Assembly (NCBI GenBank): GCA_949752735.1
Contig: OX457039.1
Coordinates: forward strand, 48,768,055-48,832,054
DNA from: Lumbricus terrestris
Taxonomy: Eukaryota > Annelida > Clitellata > Crassiclitellata > Lumbricidae
DNA length: 64,000 nt
Direction: 5' to 3'
Part shown: positions 60,601 to 63,908 of the stretch, piece after piece
Layout: every line of letters starts with the position of its first letter
Position numbering within the stretch: position 1 is the stretch's first letter
Translations under genes and position numbers: made by a program
The notes under the pieces: generated by a model
What the model was told of the DNA's origin: nothing
The model's input: the letters and a program-made list of their open reading frames with translations, nothing else
Databases searched by the model: none

Positions 60601-61730
60601 CTTACGTTTTACAAGTAATTCCATTTTGGGATATTTACATTATTATTAGGGCTGTACCATACATTCGGGTCCGAATAGCAGGTCAATTAGCTATTCTGTA
60701 TTCAGCCAAATAGTAGCAGTCAGACCGAATACGAATAGTGCTCACACGATATGTTTCTGCATATGCGACTGCTATTGTCAGTGAACTGAGGTAATTGTCT
60801 CGTTGACATAAAATGCTGTTGTTGCAGCCAGTGGATTTGTCAGATAAAGAACTGGATGTAACTATGGAAGTTTACATGAAACTTTCTAACTGTTTCTTAC
60901 ACTTTGAGGTTTTGAAACTTATTCTAACCTACTCTGGTAAACGGTGACTGTAAAAAATTTTTATTAAGATTTTAAATATAATTTTTATATATATTTCTTT
61001 AGCAAAAATACTATGTATCTTGGCACAACATAAGTTCCAGAAAAAGCACTGCATAAAAAAATATGTCTTCAATAAAGTCGAATTATAATTGTAATTTTAA
61101 ACTGAGAATCACAAGCACAGTATTCATCAAAGCAGGAAATAAAATATCTAACCAAGTGAGACAATTAGACGTGCAAGAACTAAAACGTCAGCTAACTGAA
61201 CATGACAGACTTTGACGGATCAAAGCATGTATCGTATGTGCCAAAGCATGTATCGTATATGTGCCATAGGTATTCTCCATTACTCCACACTCGTGCACTG
61301 ATTGACAGGAGCTTGGCATCGTGGAGTTATAGTGACCAGTGTCAGTCTGGTTTATCTGGTACAACCCACTCAGCCCTCCTCCATCACTGCATGGCCATTA
61401 AAAAAGTACCAATGCTGGTTATGACGAGGTCATGAAAGAGATCCTGTTGCAAAGATGTCTTTTATGTCTGCCGATGATACGAGTTTCTCTTTTATCACTA
61501 ACAGAAACCCATCGTATAAAATTTACGACTGATTTGTTAATATTTTTAACAGGTACATAAACTATTTTGCAACGAAGCAGAGTCCTACCGAACACGTCCT
61601 CGACCTCTGGGAAGCAAGGCACCGTGAAGATTCAGCCGTCACCGATCTCTTGAACTCCTTAAGGGTCATGGGTCGAATGGACGCAGCCGCCGTCATCGAG
61701 AACGAACTGACCTTAGAGCCTTGGCTATAG
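15848..61730 (+). CDS. UNC5: UNC5-type netrin receptor, complete 16-exon coding region
   Basis: Exons: 15848-15911, 18372-18767, 27820-27923, 28940-29120, 33136-33303, 37493-37654, 51410-51541, 54085-54441, 54674-54775, 55559-55725, 56245-56481, 57361-57507, 57920-58090, 59345-59460, 60322-60423, 61553-61730. All junctions are AG/GT, phases agree, and the sum is 2784 nt (927 residues plus stop). Order: signal peptide 1-22, Ig1 about 40-153, Ig2 154-248, TSP1 249-304 and 305-358, transmembrane 371-394, linker, ZU5 about 505-650, UPA about 665-790, death domain 836-920. Known family role: single-pass receptor for netrin, mainly repulsive axon guidance, and a dependence receptor that can signal apoptosis through its death domain. 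Vertebrates have four paralogs (A-D); this copy cannot be assigned to one of them. Exon 1 and the weak donors of exons 4, 10 and 13 are the least certain points. Confidence 0.95.
16328..17040 (+). pseudogene. Decayed non-LTR retrotransposon reverse transcriptase in intron 1
   Basis: The frame at 16328 ends [24 protein letters not shown] (16499-16510) is the catalytic motif of reverse transcriptase palm domain. Further on, in shifted frames, [17 protein letters not shown] (near 16790) and SQLHWLPVE (near 17013) match the order LRNIRRIR...LHWLPV.. of L2/CR1-type polymerases. Stops and frameshifts break it. It lies between UNC5 exons 1 and 2. Confidence 0.7.
17041..18371. other. Rest of intron 1: AT-rich, microsatellites
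   Basis: Holds (TA)n around 18029-18075 and no further feature that I can support. Confidence 0.6.
18372..18767 (+). CDS. UNC5: UNC5 exon 2: first Ig domain
   Basis: Residues 22-153. The exon follows TTTCAG and ends before GTGAGT, a strong donor. It reads [20 protein letters not shown], then CKA, FKC, the conserved [19 protein letters not shown] block, and runs towards AYLRK across the next junction. Cys64, Cys76, Cys123 and Cys125 match the four-cysteine arrangement of UNC5 Ig1. An N-glycosylation sequon is at Asn35. In the family this domain takes part in netrin and FLRT binding. The stretch after the WCEC motif up to YLRK (about residues 129-156) looks longer than in vertebrate UNC5 proteins as I remember them. 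The exon is more CpG- and GC-rich than its flanking introns. Confidence 0.95.
18768..19075. other. Intron 2, first 300 bases
   Basis: T-rich sequence after the exon 2 donor, without recognised features. Confidence 0.6.
19076..19310 (+). repeat. Dispersed AT-rich repeat, copy 4
   Basis: ACAGATTTACTTGGTGTTTA, then CTAATAAAGTTGTGC and a T-rich block; colinear with copies 2 and 3. It is inside intron 2. Confidence 0.6.
20072..20155. repeat. (CA)n microsatellite
   Basis: ACAC repeats with ATG interruptions. Confidence 0.9.
21395..21615 (+). mobile_element. L2-like retrotransposon 3' end with (ATTG)n tail
   Basis: Encodes [20 protein letters not shown] and [11 protein letters not shown], the typical polymerase C-terminus (FSV..P..WN.LP...L.KT.LF). 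It is followed by GGGAGCGCCTCTGAGTAG, GGGGCACTATATAAATTACA and ATTGATTGATTGATT. Family-wide, the 3' end carries GCGCTATATAAAT and a tetranucleotide repeat. The part upstream, 20950-21390, may be more of the same copy but I cannot align it. Confidence 0.8.
22620..24243. mobile_element. hAT-like element, 1.6 kb, perfect 8-bp target duplication, with a nested insertion
   Basis: Termini CAGTGGCGTAACAAC and CAGTGGCCTAACAAC (inverted); both continue into GGGCCCC-type sequence 20-30 bases inside. Flanks are perfect GTGACAAA (22612-22619, 24244-24251). Length without the nested element (23368-23749 plus duplication) is about 1.23 kb. No intact transposase ORF remains. It could be a deletion derivative of an autonomous hAT; the terminal string CAGTGGCGTA is common among hAT elements. 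Confidence 0.92.
23368..23749. mobile_element. hAT-like MITE nested inside a larger hAT-like element
   Basis: Ends CAGGGCCGGATACAG and, inverted, CAGGGGTGGATCCAA; flanks GTCACCGC and ATCACCGC (one mismatch in 8). It contains AAATTTTTGGCC and the reverse complement of GACTAAAAAAGGTCATCAG. These motifs also occur in 8967-9215 and 47154-47468. The insertion is younger than its host element. Confidence 0.85.
24518..24915 (+). mobile_element. L2-like retrotransposon 3' end with readable polymerase C-terminus
   Basis: An open frame of 113 codons reads [44 protein letters not shown], then [20 protein letters not shown] and [17 protein letters not shown] with the stop inside GAGCGCCTCTGAGTAG. This matches the order R..F.L..L.YK.L.GLAP.YL..L...R.LRS......VP......AFSV..P..WN.LP of L2/CR1 polymerases. 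The tail is GAGGCGCTATATAAATGCAT plus GAAT repeats. It is the best preserved copy in the window, hence perhaps the youngest. It lies in intron 2 and is 5'-truncated. Confidence 0.88.
24998..25142 (+). repeat. 37-bp tandem repeat, four copies
   Basis: The unit begins CTTGTTTGGGAATTTTGCTC and ends TTTCCCTACATGTTTGT. Copies are nearly identical; each step shifts the reading frame. Confidence 0.95.
25620..26500. other. CpG-rich island within intron 2
   Basis: Unlike the surrounding AT-rich intron, this stretch is dense in CpG, with GCCACCGCCGCCC, GCGCGGGG, TTGGCCGCGGCGGCGGAGC and TTCGTCGTATC. ORFs on both strands overlap but show no family. It could be an enhancer, an alternative promoter or a lost exon cluster. 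Confidence 0.4.
26501..27480. other. Intron 2, AT-rich stretch without recognised content
   Basis: Contains a short (TA)n near 26873-26895 and CACT repeats near 27125-27150. Confidence 0.5.
27481..27769. mobile_element. hAT-like MITE, perfect 8-bp target duplication, just before exon 3
   Basis: Ends CATGGGCGCCCGCA and, inverted, CATGGGCGCTCGCA (13 of 14). Flanks are perfect TAGAAGAC (27473-27480, 27770-27777). Size 289 bp. The terminus starts CA but differs from the CAGNG group; subterminal GGGGGG runs are near both ends. It is 50 bases upstream of exon 3. Confidence 0.9.
27820..27923 (+). CDS. UNC5: UNC5 exon 3: start of second Ig domain
   Basis: Residues 154-188. The acceptor is GTGTTTCAG. 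The peptide starts [18 protein letters not shown] and continues to the first Ig2 cysteine (Cys178, in LQCLPP) and GEPLPE. The YLRK.FE.EPL block is one of the most recognisable UNC5 signatures. The donor is GTCAGT, in phase 0, matching the start of exon 4. Just upstream, at 27481-27769, an hAT-like MITE ends only 50 bases before the exon, so the intron's 3' end was remodelled by transposition. Confidence 0.95.
27924..28939. other. Intron 3
   Basis: About 1 kb, with a TG-rich microsatellite at about 28750-28798 and no other feature that I recognise. Confidence 0.7.
28940..29120 (+). CDS. UNC5: UNC5 exon 4: remainder of second Ig domain
   Basis: Residues 189-248 plus one base. It encodes [11 protein letters not shown] (Ig strand C with the core Trp191), [17 protein letters not shown] with Cys229 as the Ig2 disulfide partner of Cys178, and ends LTVY. 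The sequon NYT at Asn226 is at the place where UNC5 proteins have one. The acceptor is GGCGCAG with a poor pyrimidine tract. The donor is GTCTGT, weaker than consensus; an earlier GT at 29114 would break both phase and fold. A G-rich tandem repeat starts about 65 bases downstream. Confidence 0.93.
29188..29402 (+). repeat. G-rich (GGGTGGGTGA)n minisatellite after exon 4
   Basis: Many GGGTGGG units on the sense strand, starting about 65 bases after the exon 4 donor. The density of G-triplets makes G-quadruplex formation in DNA or pre-mRNA plausible. Confidence 0.9.
29866..30015. repeat. (CAGT)n and (TTGA)n simple repeats
   Basis: Two neighbouring tetranucleotide tracts within intron 4. Confidence 0.85.
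30909..31108 (+). repeat. 57-bp tandem repeat, about 3.5 copies
   Basis: Unit includes GGTCATGAGAAGCTACTTTT, GACTTGGTGAACTACATTGG and TCAGGTACTTT. As 57 is a multiple of three, an ORF of repeated [15 protein letters not shown] peptide opens across it; I regard that as chance. Confidence 0.92.
31270..31542 (+). mobile_element. L2-like retrotransposon 3' end with (AAAT)n-type tail
   Basis: Encodes [20 protein letters not shown] and TVLKAVLF (WN.L...L.K..LF), then CTGGGAGCACTCCTGAGTAC, AGTGGCACTATATAATATTG and AAATAAATAAATAAA. More diverged than the copies at 21395 and 24518. Confidence 0.75.
31545..32530. other. Intron 4, AT-rich stretch without recognised content
   Basis: A 96-codon ORF at 31582-31872 has no motif or splice support. 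Confidence 0.5.
32534..32604 (+). repeat. Second retroposon-tail family, diverged copy
   Basis: GTGAATAAGTTGGTTTCCTT, CACTTGACTTTCAAGTATCA and CTTTAGATG...TTATGATTG align with the copies at 55774-55845 and 58307-58384. Confidence 0.5.
32868..33032 (+). repeat. (GAT)n/(GGT)n repeat upstream of exon 5
   Basis: GATGATGAT, then about 17 GGT units, then GAT/ATC mixtures with TGATCATGATCATGATC palindromes. It ends about 105 bases before exon 5. Confidence 0.95.
33136..33303 (+). CDS. UNC5: UNC5 exon 5: first thrombospondin type 1 repeat
   Basis: Residues 249-304, phase 1 at both ends, so skipping would stay in frame. It contains WSTWSPW (253-259), the [16 protein letters not shown] core and [11 protein letters not shown], with six cysteines (262, 266, 277, 289, 299, 303), a complete group-1-like TSP1 repeat. 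The tryptophans are in WxxW context, typical of C-mannosylation sites, and the T in CSTPC is a usual O-fucose position (family knowledge). The acceptor is TTTTGCAG and the donor GTATTG. The exon is bracketed by GAT/GGT repeats upstream and CAT/CTC repeats downstream that can pair. Confidence 0.95.
33371..33484 (+). repeat. (CAT)n/(CTC)n repeat downstream of exon 5
   Basis: Starts TCATCATCGTCATCATCATA and turns into CTCCTCCTC and CTACTACTA. Serine- or leucine-rich frames across it are artefacts. The CAT part is complementary to the repeat before exon 5. Confidence 0.95.
33500..34430. other. Intron 5, AT-rich stretch without recognised content
   Basis: No exon-like ORF or repeat seen. Confidence 0.5.
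34430..34930. other. CpG-rich stretch in intron 5 with a CTG repeat
   Basis: Contains (CTG)n at about 34504-34529 and many CpG (for example CCGAGGACACGCGGCGTTAT). It resembles the promoter side of exon 1, which also has a CTG run and CpG. Possible internal promoter or enhancer; no start exon identified. Confidence 0.35.
34935..36730. other. Intron 5, AT-rich stretch
   Basis: Holds (TA)n near 35738-35768 and a TGAGTC-rich degenerate repeat at about 36200-36430 (many GAGTCTNTGAGTGAGT words). No gene seen. Confidence 0.5.
36739..37066. mobile_element. hAT-like MITE with CAGTGGTTCCCAA termini
   Basis: CAGTGGTTCCCAA occurs at both ends in inverted orientation. Flanks GTATAGTC and GAATAGTC (one mismatch in 8). 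CAGTGGTTC.CAA is a classic hAT terminus, also found in vertebrate Charlie-type elements. The 328-bp interior is AT-rich and noncoding. Confidence 0.9.
37493..37654 (+). CDS. UNC5: UNC5 exon 6: second thrombospondin type 1 repeat
   Basis: Residues 305-358, phase 1 at both ends. It reads [20 protein letters not shown], then [13 protein letters not shown] and [10 protein letters not shown]. Six cysteines (318, 322, 330, 342, 352, 357) and the WSTWSSW motif define the domain. The NCT sequon at Asn351, just before GLC, is at the position seen in vertebrate UNC5; a second sequon is at Asn348. The donor GTCAGT is followed within about 30 bases by a 19-bp tandem repeat, and the next coding exon I trust lies 13.8 kb downstream. 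Confidence 0.95.
37683..37892 (+). repeat. 19-bp tandem repeat, about 11 copies, after exon 6
   Basis: Unit GTTTGATACTAATTAATAG with variants. It starts about 30 bases after the exon 6 donor. Each unit contains TACTAAT, close to the yeast branch-point consensus TACTAAC (one unit, 37707-37713, is exactly TACTAAC). Confidence 0.93.
38378..38626 (+). mobile_element. tRNA-derived SINE, second family, copy 1
   Basis: Begins GTTGTGCTCGGTAGTGTATT, GGCTAGCACACTGG (A box region), with a decayed B box (GAGGTTCAATAGGC). Its 3' part TTTAGGCTAAGAAAATGACG...CTCTGACTGCCTCGGGGCTAGCTT aligns with the copy at 45893-46105. Confidence 0.7.
38630..41560. other. Intron 6, first part
   Basis: Mixed composition. 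A short (CAG)n is at about 39713-39731. A 115-codon ORF at 39111-39458 shows no motif; the surrounding sequence (38940-39480) reads like an old repeat that I cannot name. Confidence 0.4.
41561..41829. repeat. Two (TG)n microsatellites
   Basis: TG tracts at about 41561-41595 and 41779-41829. The second lies just before the terminus of the element at 41836. Confidence 0.9.
41836..42458. mobile_element. Terminal-inverted-repeat element, not hAT-like
   Basis: Left end GTGACCCACCACGGCAATAG followed by TAGGCTTTTGTCGATAG; the right end on the other strand reads GTGACCGCCTATACCAAAAC followed by TAGGCTCTTGTCGGTAA. Flanks are TATAT on both sides, possibly a 5-bp (or TA) duplication. The 623-bp interior has no transposase. 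Superfamily not assigned. Confidence 0.7.
42465..45100. other. Intron 6, middle part
   Basis: AT-rich. It holds the candidate 60-nt cassette exon at 44744-44803 (see findings) and otherwise nothing that I recognise. Confidence 0.4.
45893..46105 (+). mobile_element. tRNA-derived SINE, second family, copy 2
   Basis: GGGGTGCTGAGGTAAGTCTA, TTGGTTAGCATTTTGG (A box region) and GGTTCAAATCC (B box, 45950-45960). The 3' part GAGGCTAAGAAAATTAAGTC...CTGTGGCTACCTCTCAGGTTAGCTT matches 38378-38626. It is followed directly by a (CA)n tract. An upstream ATGGGGTGCTGAG context excludes a normal tRNA gene, as the anticodon arm is not convincing. Confidence 0.75.
46106..46183. repeat. (CA)n microsatellite
   Basis: About 39 CA units with two CG interruptions, at the 3' end of a SINE. 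Confidence 0.95.
46190..47150. other. Intron 6 stretch without recognised content
   Basis: Nothing supported. Part of 46350-46680 reads like old repeat sequence but has no partner in this window that I can align. Confidence 0.4.
47154..47468. mobile_element. hAT-like MITE, perfect 8-bp target duplication
   Basis: Ends CAGGGGCAGATCCGG and, inverted, CAAGGCCGGATACAG; flanks perfect GCCTCCTT (47146-47153, 47469-47476). It carries two copies of ACTAAAAAAGGTCATCA and GAAAATTTTGGCCCTCC, shared with 23368-23749 (whose terminus is CAGGGCCGGATACAG) and 8967-9215. Confidence 0.9.
47785..48280 (+). pseudogene. Possible decayed retrotransposon polymerase tail
   Basis: A frame with [38 protein letters not shown] faintly resembles the AFSV..P..WN.LP block. 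The end GTGAACACCTCTGAATAAGA resembles the tail motif. Weak. Confidence 0.25.
48290..50410. other. Intron 6, simple-repeat-rich part
   Basis: Holds TGTGTATATATATA repeats (49333-49405), (GGAA)n (49545-49575) and a GGTGGTGGG tract (49635-49690). ORFs here are repeat artefacts. Confidence 0.6.
50411..51409. other. Intron 6, 3' end
   Basis: A CpG-richer patch at about 50430-50690 has GTCGAGACT repeats (50611-50655). (TA)n at about 50826-50851. The rest is AT-rich up to the TTTTTTCAG acceptor of exon 7. Confidence 0.5.
51410..51541 (+). CDS. UNC5: UNC5 exon 7: transmembrane segment
   Basis: Residues 359-402, phase 1 at both ends. After [19 protein letters not shown] (DLNNTALYV resembles the vertebrate D..VALYVG start) comes an almost unbroken run of I, L, V and F to Val394, then the stop-transfer RRHK. 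Topology is therefore type I, N-terminus outside. A sequon is at Asn366. The acceptor is TTTTTTCAG and the donor GTATGT. Because the exon is phase-symmetric, skipping it would give an in-frame product lacking the membrane anchor. Confidence 0.93.
51542..53272. other. Intron 7, first part
   Basis: Contains an ATGG/GGTG-rich repeat at about 52060-52215. Serine/proline-rich minus-strand frames over it are artefacts. Confidence 0.6.
53273..53450. mobile_element. Short hAT-like MITE, perfect 8-bp target duplication
   Basis: Ends CAGGGCTTAAAGTGTGG and, inverted, CAGTGCTAAAAGTGTGG (14-15 of 17). Flanks perfect GGTAAAGC (53265-53272, 53451-53458). At 178 bp it contains several GGCGTCCA.GCACTT repeats in both orientations. 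Confidence 0.92.
53833..53878 (+). repeat. Short dispersed repeat, copy 1
   Basis: TCTATTTTAGCCTTTACAGA followed by GCCCATGATCCAAG; nearly the same string is at 55281-55318 in another intron (TCTATTTTAACCTTTACAGA, ACCCATGATCCATC). Confidence 0.6.
54085..54441 (+). CDS. UNC5: UNC5 exon 8: cytoplasmic juxtamembrane linker and start of ZU5
   Basis: Residues 403-521, phase 1 at both ends. The linker is polar and poorly conserved, with two tyrosine-containing stretches ([11 protein letters not shown] and DYPLYSDAG) and an acidic run EEEE. It contains DCAD at 480-483, a DxxD pattern that could be a caspase site; vertebrate UNC5 proteins are cut by caspase in this intracellular linker. The last part, [13 protein letters not shown], is the first strand of ZU5 (compare GG.L..P.SGVS in the family). 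The acceptor is CATCAG and the donor GTAACT. Confidence 0.92.
54674..54775 (+). CDS. UNC5: UNC5 exon 9: ZU5 domain, N-terminal part
   Basis: Residues 522-555, phase 1 at both ends. It encodes [20 protein letters not shown] and [13 protein letters not shown]. The pattern GV.M.IP.GA...G..EE.. is diagnostic of ZU5 domains (UNC5, ZO-1, ankyrins). The acceptor TTGTGCAG is good. The donor is GTATCA, and the very next bases form a minisatellite whose every unit repeats GGTATC, so a ladder of donor-like sites lies downstream of the true one. Confidence 0.92.
54775..54946 (+). repeat. Minisatellite of about 17 bp beginning at the exon 9 donor
   Basis: Eleven occurrences of GGTATC, with units such as GGTATCGTGATGATGGG and GGTATCATGATAATA. 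The first GGTATC is the exon 9 donor itself. Confidence 0.92.
54950..55558. other. Intron 9, remainder
   Basis: Includes the second copy of the short dispersed repeat (55281-55318). No other feature. Confidence 0.5.
55559..55725 (+). CDS. UNC5: UNC5 exon 10: ZU5 domain, central part
   Basis: Residues 556-611. It encodes [32 protein letters not shown] and HWQ. The blocks L.PVV.CGP, L.KP..ITF.HCA are typical UNC5 ZU5 sequence. The acceptor is CTATGTAG. The exon enters in phase 1 and leaves in phase 0 at CAG before GTAGTC, a weak donor. The ORF stays open for only eight more codons after the donor, so intron retention would truncate the protein before UPA and the death domain. Confidence 0.9.
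55774..55845 (+). repeat. Second retroposon-tail family, copy 2 (sense)
   Basis: GTGAATAAGCTGGTGCCCTG, CGCTTGGCTTTCAAGTGGCG and CTTTAGAAATTTTGAGTTTA, then ACGATTACGATTA. The repeat-ended form suggests a non-LTR or SINE 3' end. Confidence 0.7.
56245..56481 (+). CDS. UNC5: UNC5 exon 11: end of ZU5 and start of UPA domain
   Basis: Residues 612-690, phase 0 at both ends. It encodes [20 protein letters not shown] (ZU5 C-terminal block, as C.I.T..L..Y.LVG), [13 protein letters not shown], and [20 protein letters not shown] (first part of UPA). The acceptor TTCTGCCCAG is strong; the donor is GTTAAC. In UNC5 the ZU5, UPA and death domains fold on each other into a closed supramodule (family knowledge). 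Skipping this 237-nt exon would keep the frame but remove the ZU5-UPA junction. Confidence 0.94.
56482..57360. other. Intron 11
   Basis: 879 bases, AT-rich, nothing recognised. Confidence 0.6.
57361..57507 (+). CDS. UNC5: UNC5 exon 12: UPA domain, central part
   Basis: Residues 691-739, phase 0 at both ends. It reads [37 protein letters not shown] and [10 protein letters not shown]. The L.EEPK.L.F.G...L.L...D pattern and the K...YQ ending match UPA. The acceptor is CTTCTTGCAG after a strong pyrimidine tract; the donor is GTGCTA. Confidence 0.94.
57636..57665. repeat. GAGA/GACA simple repeat in intron 12
   Basis: Short GAGAGAGACAGAGACAGAGA tract. Confidence 0.85.
57722..57824 (+). mobile_element. 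L2-like 3' tail (sense) with (GAAT)n, before exon 13
   Basis: GTTGGGTTGGGAGCGCTCCT, GGGTAGG...GGGGCGCTATATAAGAATG and then ten or so GAAT units. Only the tail is present. Confidence 0.85.
57920..58090 (+). CDS. UNC5: UNC5 exon 13: UPA domain, C-terminal part
   Basis: Residues 740-796, phase 0 at both ends. It encodes [37 protein letters not shown] and IIHNLKE. EIPF.H.WSG.Q..LHC.F.LE is the most conserved UPA string and fixes the frame. The acceptor is TGATTTCAG. The donor GTCTGG is poor; reading past it stays open into the start of an antisense L2-like tail at about 58130-58195, which would replace the death domain by a short tail. Retroposon tails in opposite orientation lie on both sides of this exon. 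Confidence 0.93.
58130..58195 (-). mobile_element. L2-like 3' tail (antisense), after exon 13
   Basis: On the minus strand: GTTGGGTTGGGAGCGCTTCT, GAGCAG...GGGGCGCTATATAAATGCTC. Inverted relative to 57722-57824. Confidence 0.85.
58307..58384 (-). repeat. Second retroposon-tail family, copy 3 (antisense)
   Basis: Minus strand: GAATAAGCTGGTGCTCCGCG, CTTGGCTTTCGAGTGGCGCT, TTAGAAATTCCGAGTTTACA and ATTACGATACGATTAC. Matches 55774-55845 in opposite orientation. Confidence 0.75.
58385..59344. other. Intron 13, remainder
   Basis: AT-rich, nothing recognised. Confidence 0.6.
59345..59460 (+). CDS. UNC5: UNC5 exon 14: UPA-death domain linker
   Basis: Residues 797-834 plus two bases of codon 835. It encodes [20 protein letters not shown], then STISSEG and QCQHIF. 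The peptide is low-complexity linker and less conserved than its neighbours, so the call rests on phase (0 to 2), on AG and GT borders (GACAG acceptor after TTAAC, GTTTGT donor) and on position between UPA and death domain exons. The end HIFR|LP parallels the vertebrate segment leading into the death domain. Confidence 0.82.
59461..60321. other. Intron 14
   Basis: AT-rich; a small CpG-containing patch at 59940-60070 (TTGGCGCCGCTTGTGGC ... TTACGGCGCC). No feature called. Confidence 0.5.
60322..60423 (+). CDS. UNC5: UNC5 exon 15: death domain, N-terminal half
   Basis: Residues 835 (part) to 869 (part), entering and leaving in phase 2. It encodes [20 protein letters not shown] and [14 protein letters not shown]. 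The blocks IR..L...LD.P..RG.DWRMLA..L..DR are the UNC5 death domain helices 1 to 3, with NDW at the position conserved in the family. The acceptor is ATTTCAG and the donor GTAAAC. Confidence 0.95.
60424..61552. other. Intron 15
   Basis: At 60650-60740 lies GGGCTGTACCATACATTCGG followed by CCGAATA repeats, probably a fragment of another TIR element (its start resembles CAGGGCTGTAC). At about 61320-61390 the frame [20 protein letters not shown] faintly resembles the QS.FR.GHST..AL block of polymerases. Both are weak. Confidence 0.3.
61553..61730 (+). CDS. UNC5: UNC5 exon 16: death domain, C-terminal half and stop
   Basis: Residues 869 (completed) to 927 and TAG at 61728-61730. It encodes [20 protein letters not shown] followed by [16 protein letters not shown] and [14 protein letters not shown], ending LEPWL. 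YFATK.SPT...LDLWEA is a hallmark of UNC5 death domains. The acceptor is TTTTAACAG. The death domain mediates apoptotic signalling in vertebrate UNC5 (for example through DAPK); whether that holds here is inference. Confidence 0.96.
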
Positions 61731-62655
61731 TTTTCTAGAAATGTGGTTACACTGTACAAAAGCTTTCAGACATTGATCTTAAGTCATGCACTGTGTGTTT
61801 ATTTATGAGTTGTTTCATGTAGCAGACTTTGTTTTCTTTAAGTCACGGCCATTTGCCACTTGATAATTTATGTAAATTTCTTTGTAAGTGCCATTCGTTG
61901 GGCAGTTTTGTTTGAAATGCCCATTGTTTTCAAGGTATGGTAAGTTTTCTTGAATAGGTTGCTAGACTGTTGAGCTTTCCTGATAATTTGAAAGTTGAAC
62001 TCTATCGTCACTGTGTTTATACCTATCTAACGTACAGATATTAAATATCTGGAATGAGCTTTAAAATGTTAGACCATCCTGATATTTTGGATTTCAGTTA
62101 TTATGATCTTAGGTTGTACAATGTTGACGCTGTCGACTTTGACGCTAGCTGATTACACTTTTTAGGGTAACTTGCAAGAGCAGCCTTATTATATGCAGAA
62201 CAGAATTCTCAGGCCCTTCATGAAAGGCAGTACATGACTGTTAATAAGCATACATACAATCACATGGCGATTGATGAGCTGAGCTCTTTCTACCCTATGG
62301 GGGTCTTGTTCACTTCAGCTCACCTGTTTATTATTACATGCCAGGGCTTATTTAGGTCTAACCACTTTGAAGATCTGAATTAGGTTTGTATATTCTGTGC
62401 AGTTGTTAAGGTTTCCCTGAACTTTGGGTCATTTGCAAATAACATACTGTTGCTGACAACTTTATATCATAAAATATGTTAGCAGCTTGCCATGTATGAT
62501 GCACTATAATAATTATCATTGTAACGATGACCGTACATAAAGTACCTGGTAAACCCCTGAGTAGTAACAATGCATTTTGGCACATAAATGGTTGCCAATA
62601 ATGACGGCGAACTCACACCCTTTCGACTCCGTTTTGCCAACATGTCATTGTATAA
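61731..62655. other. 3' flank / presumed 3' UTR of UNC5
   Basis: AT-rich with no ORF of note. Contains the candidate ATTAAA signal. Extent of the UTR is unknown. Confidence 0.5.
62040..62045 (+). terminator. Candidate polyadenylation signal ATTAAA
   Basis: This is the first common poly(A) hexamer variant that I see after the UNC5 stop, about 310 bases downstream. A canonical AATAAA is at 63032-63037. Neither has been tested, and the downstream GU-rich element is not clear, so the 3' UTR end is open. Confidence 0.2.
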
Positions 62656-62659
62656 ACAT

Positions 62660-62899
62660 CAGAGATGGGTAACTAATCAACTAGATTCCAGTTGATTAGC
62701 TAATTAATTAGCCATAAAATGACTCATTTTTATTTTAATCAATTAGCTACAAGACTTTCATAATGCTGATTCTAATTAATTAGCAATTTAAGCAATAGAT
62801 TAGCAAATCAATTAGACAAACAGCTTAATCTAATTGATTAGCTAAGACATTTTTGTAATTCTAATTGGTTAGCTATTTAACTAATCGAGCCCATCTCTG
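62660..62899. mobile_element. Probable hAT-like MITE with CAGAGATGGG termini
   Basis: CAGAGATGGG at both ends in inverted orientation. Flanks ATAAACAT and ATACATAT match at 6 of 8, so the duplication is decayed or doubtful. The interior is filled with AATTAGC / GCTAATTA words in both orientations. Confidence 0.7.
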
Positions 62900-63654
62900 A
62901 TACATATGCATTGATTCTTGACTGTCTGAAATGCATTGAAAGAGTTTTGATAAAATCAGCTGTAATCAATTTTACAGTAATGAGATCTCTTTTGGTTAAC
63001 ATTGAATTGACTCTGGGGACCGCTTTAATTAAATAAAAACAAGTTGCTCTATGTAAAAAGTAATTCAGCTCGATTATGTTTAGTGCAAGCATGGATCTAT
63101 CACATCATTAATTGAAATTAATTTCAGTAATATGTGGTCAAATGCGTTTTTGAAAATAACATCACGCCAAATCAGAGTCAATGCGTTTACAAATATATGA
63201 AGACTTCAATTACTTGTTAGAATTAGCTTTTATACCTATCATAAATGTGATGTGCTAATGTTAATCACTTGCAAGCAAATGTTGAGAAATGTGAAGTGCT
63301 TAGCAAAAATAAATACCTTGATTGTTGCATGATATCTGACATGACCTCATAAATTTGTCAAAGCTTGTTATGTTGCAAGTAATAATGAAAATTATCATCG
63401 CATATAAAGTGGCAACTTTTATAATTTCGTTTTGTTGGTTATAGGTTTCAGTTTTGTTGCACAATCAAAAGACATTGTGTCATTTGCTAGCAAACTTTGA
63501 TTGCCTATGATGCCATATGTAAAATCTCTCAGCATTGATAAATATGGTTAAAATCACCATAAAGCAGTTGTTACTGGACTTACTGCACAATTTGGACGAT
63601 ATTTCTGCACCCCACCGCACAGTCATTGGCCTATAATTAACATGTATATTTTAT

Positions 63655-63908
63655 AGCTAACCATCATGCTGGTTCCCCACTTGCGGACTGCTATCCTCCG
63701 ACAGCGTCATTCATTCTCTGTCGCTGGTCGTACAACCTGGAATGGCCTCCCTGCTACACTATGCGTAATTCCCAGGGGTCATGCACTCCATGCTGTTCCT
63801 AATGAACCTCAAAACTGATACACATGCATTAGATGTGGTTGGGCTGGGAGCACTTCTGAGTAGCCTACCTTGAAGAGGCGCTATATAAAATTTCTGAAAT
63901 AAATAAAT
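63655..63908 (+). mobile_element. L2-like retrotransposon 3' end
   Basis: Encodes LLVPHLRTAILRQRHSFSVA, GRTTWNGLPATLC, then GTTGGGCTGGGAGCACTTCT, GAGTAG, AAGAGGCGCTATATAAAATT and AATAAATAAAT. Sense relative to UNC5, 1.9 kb after its stop. Confidence 0.8.
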
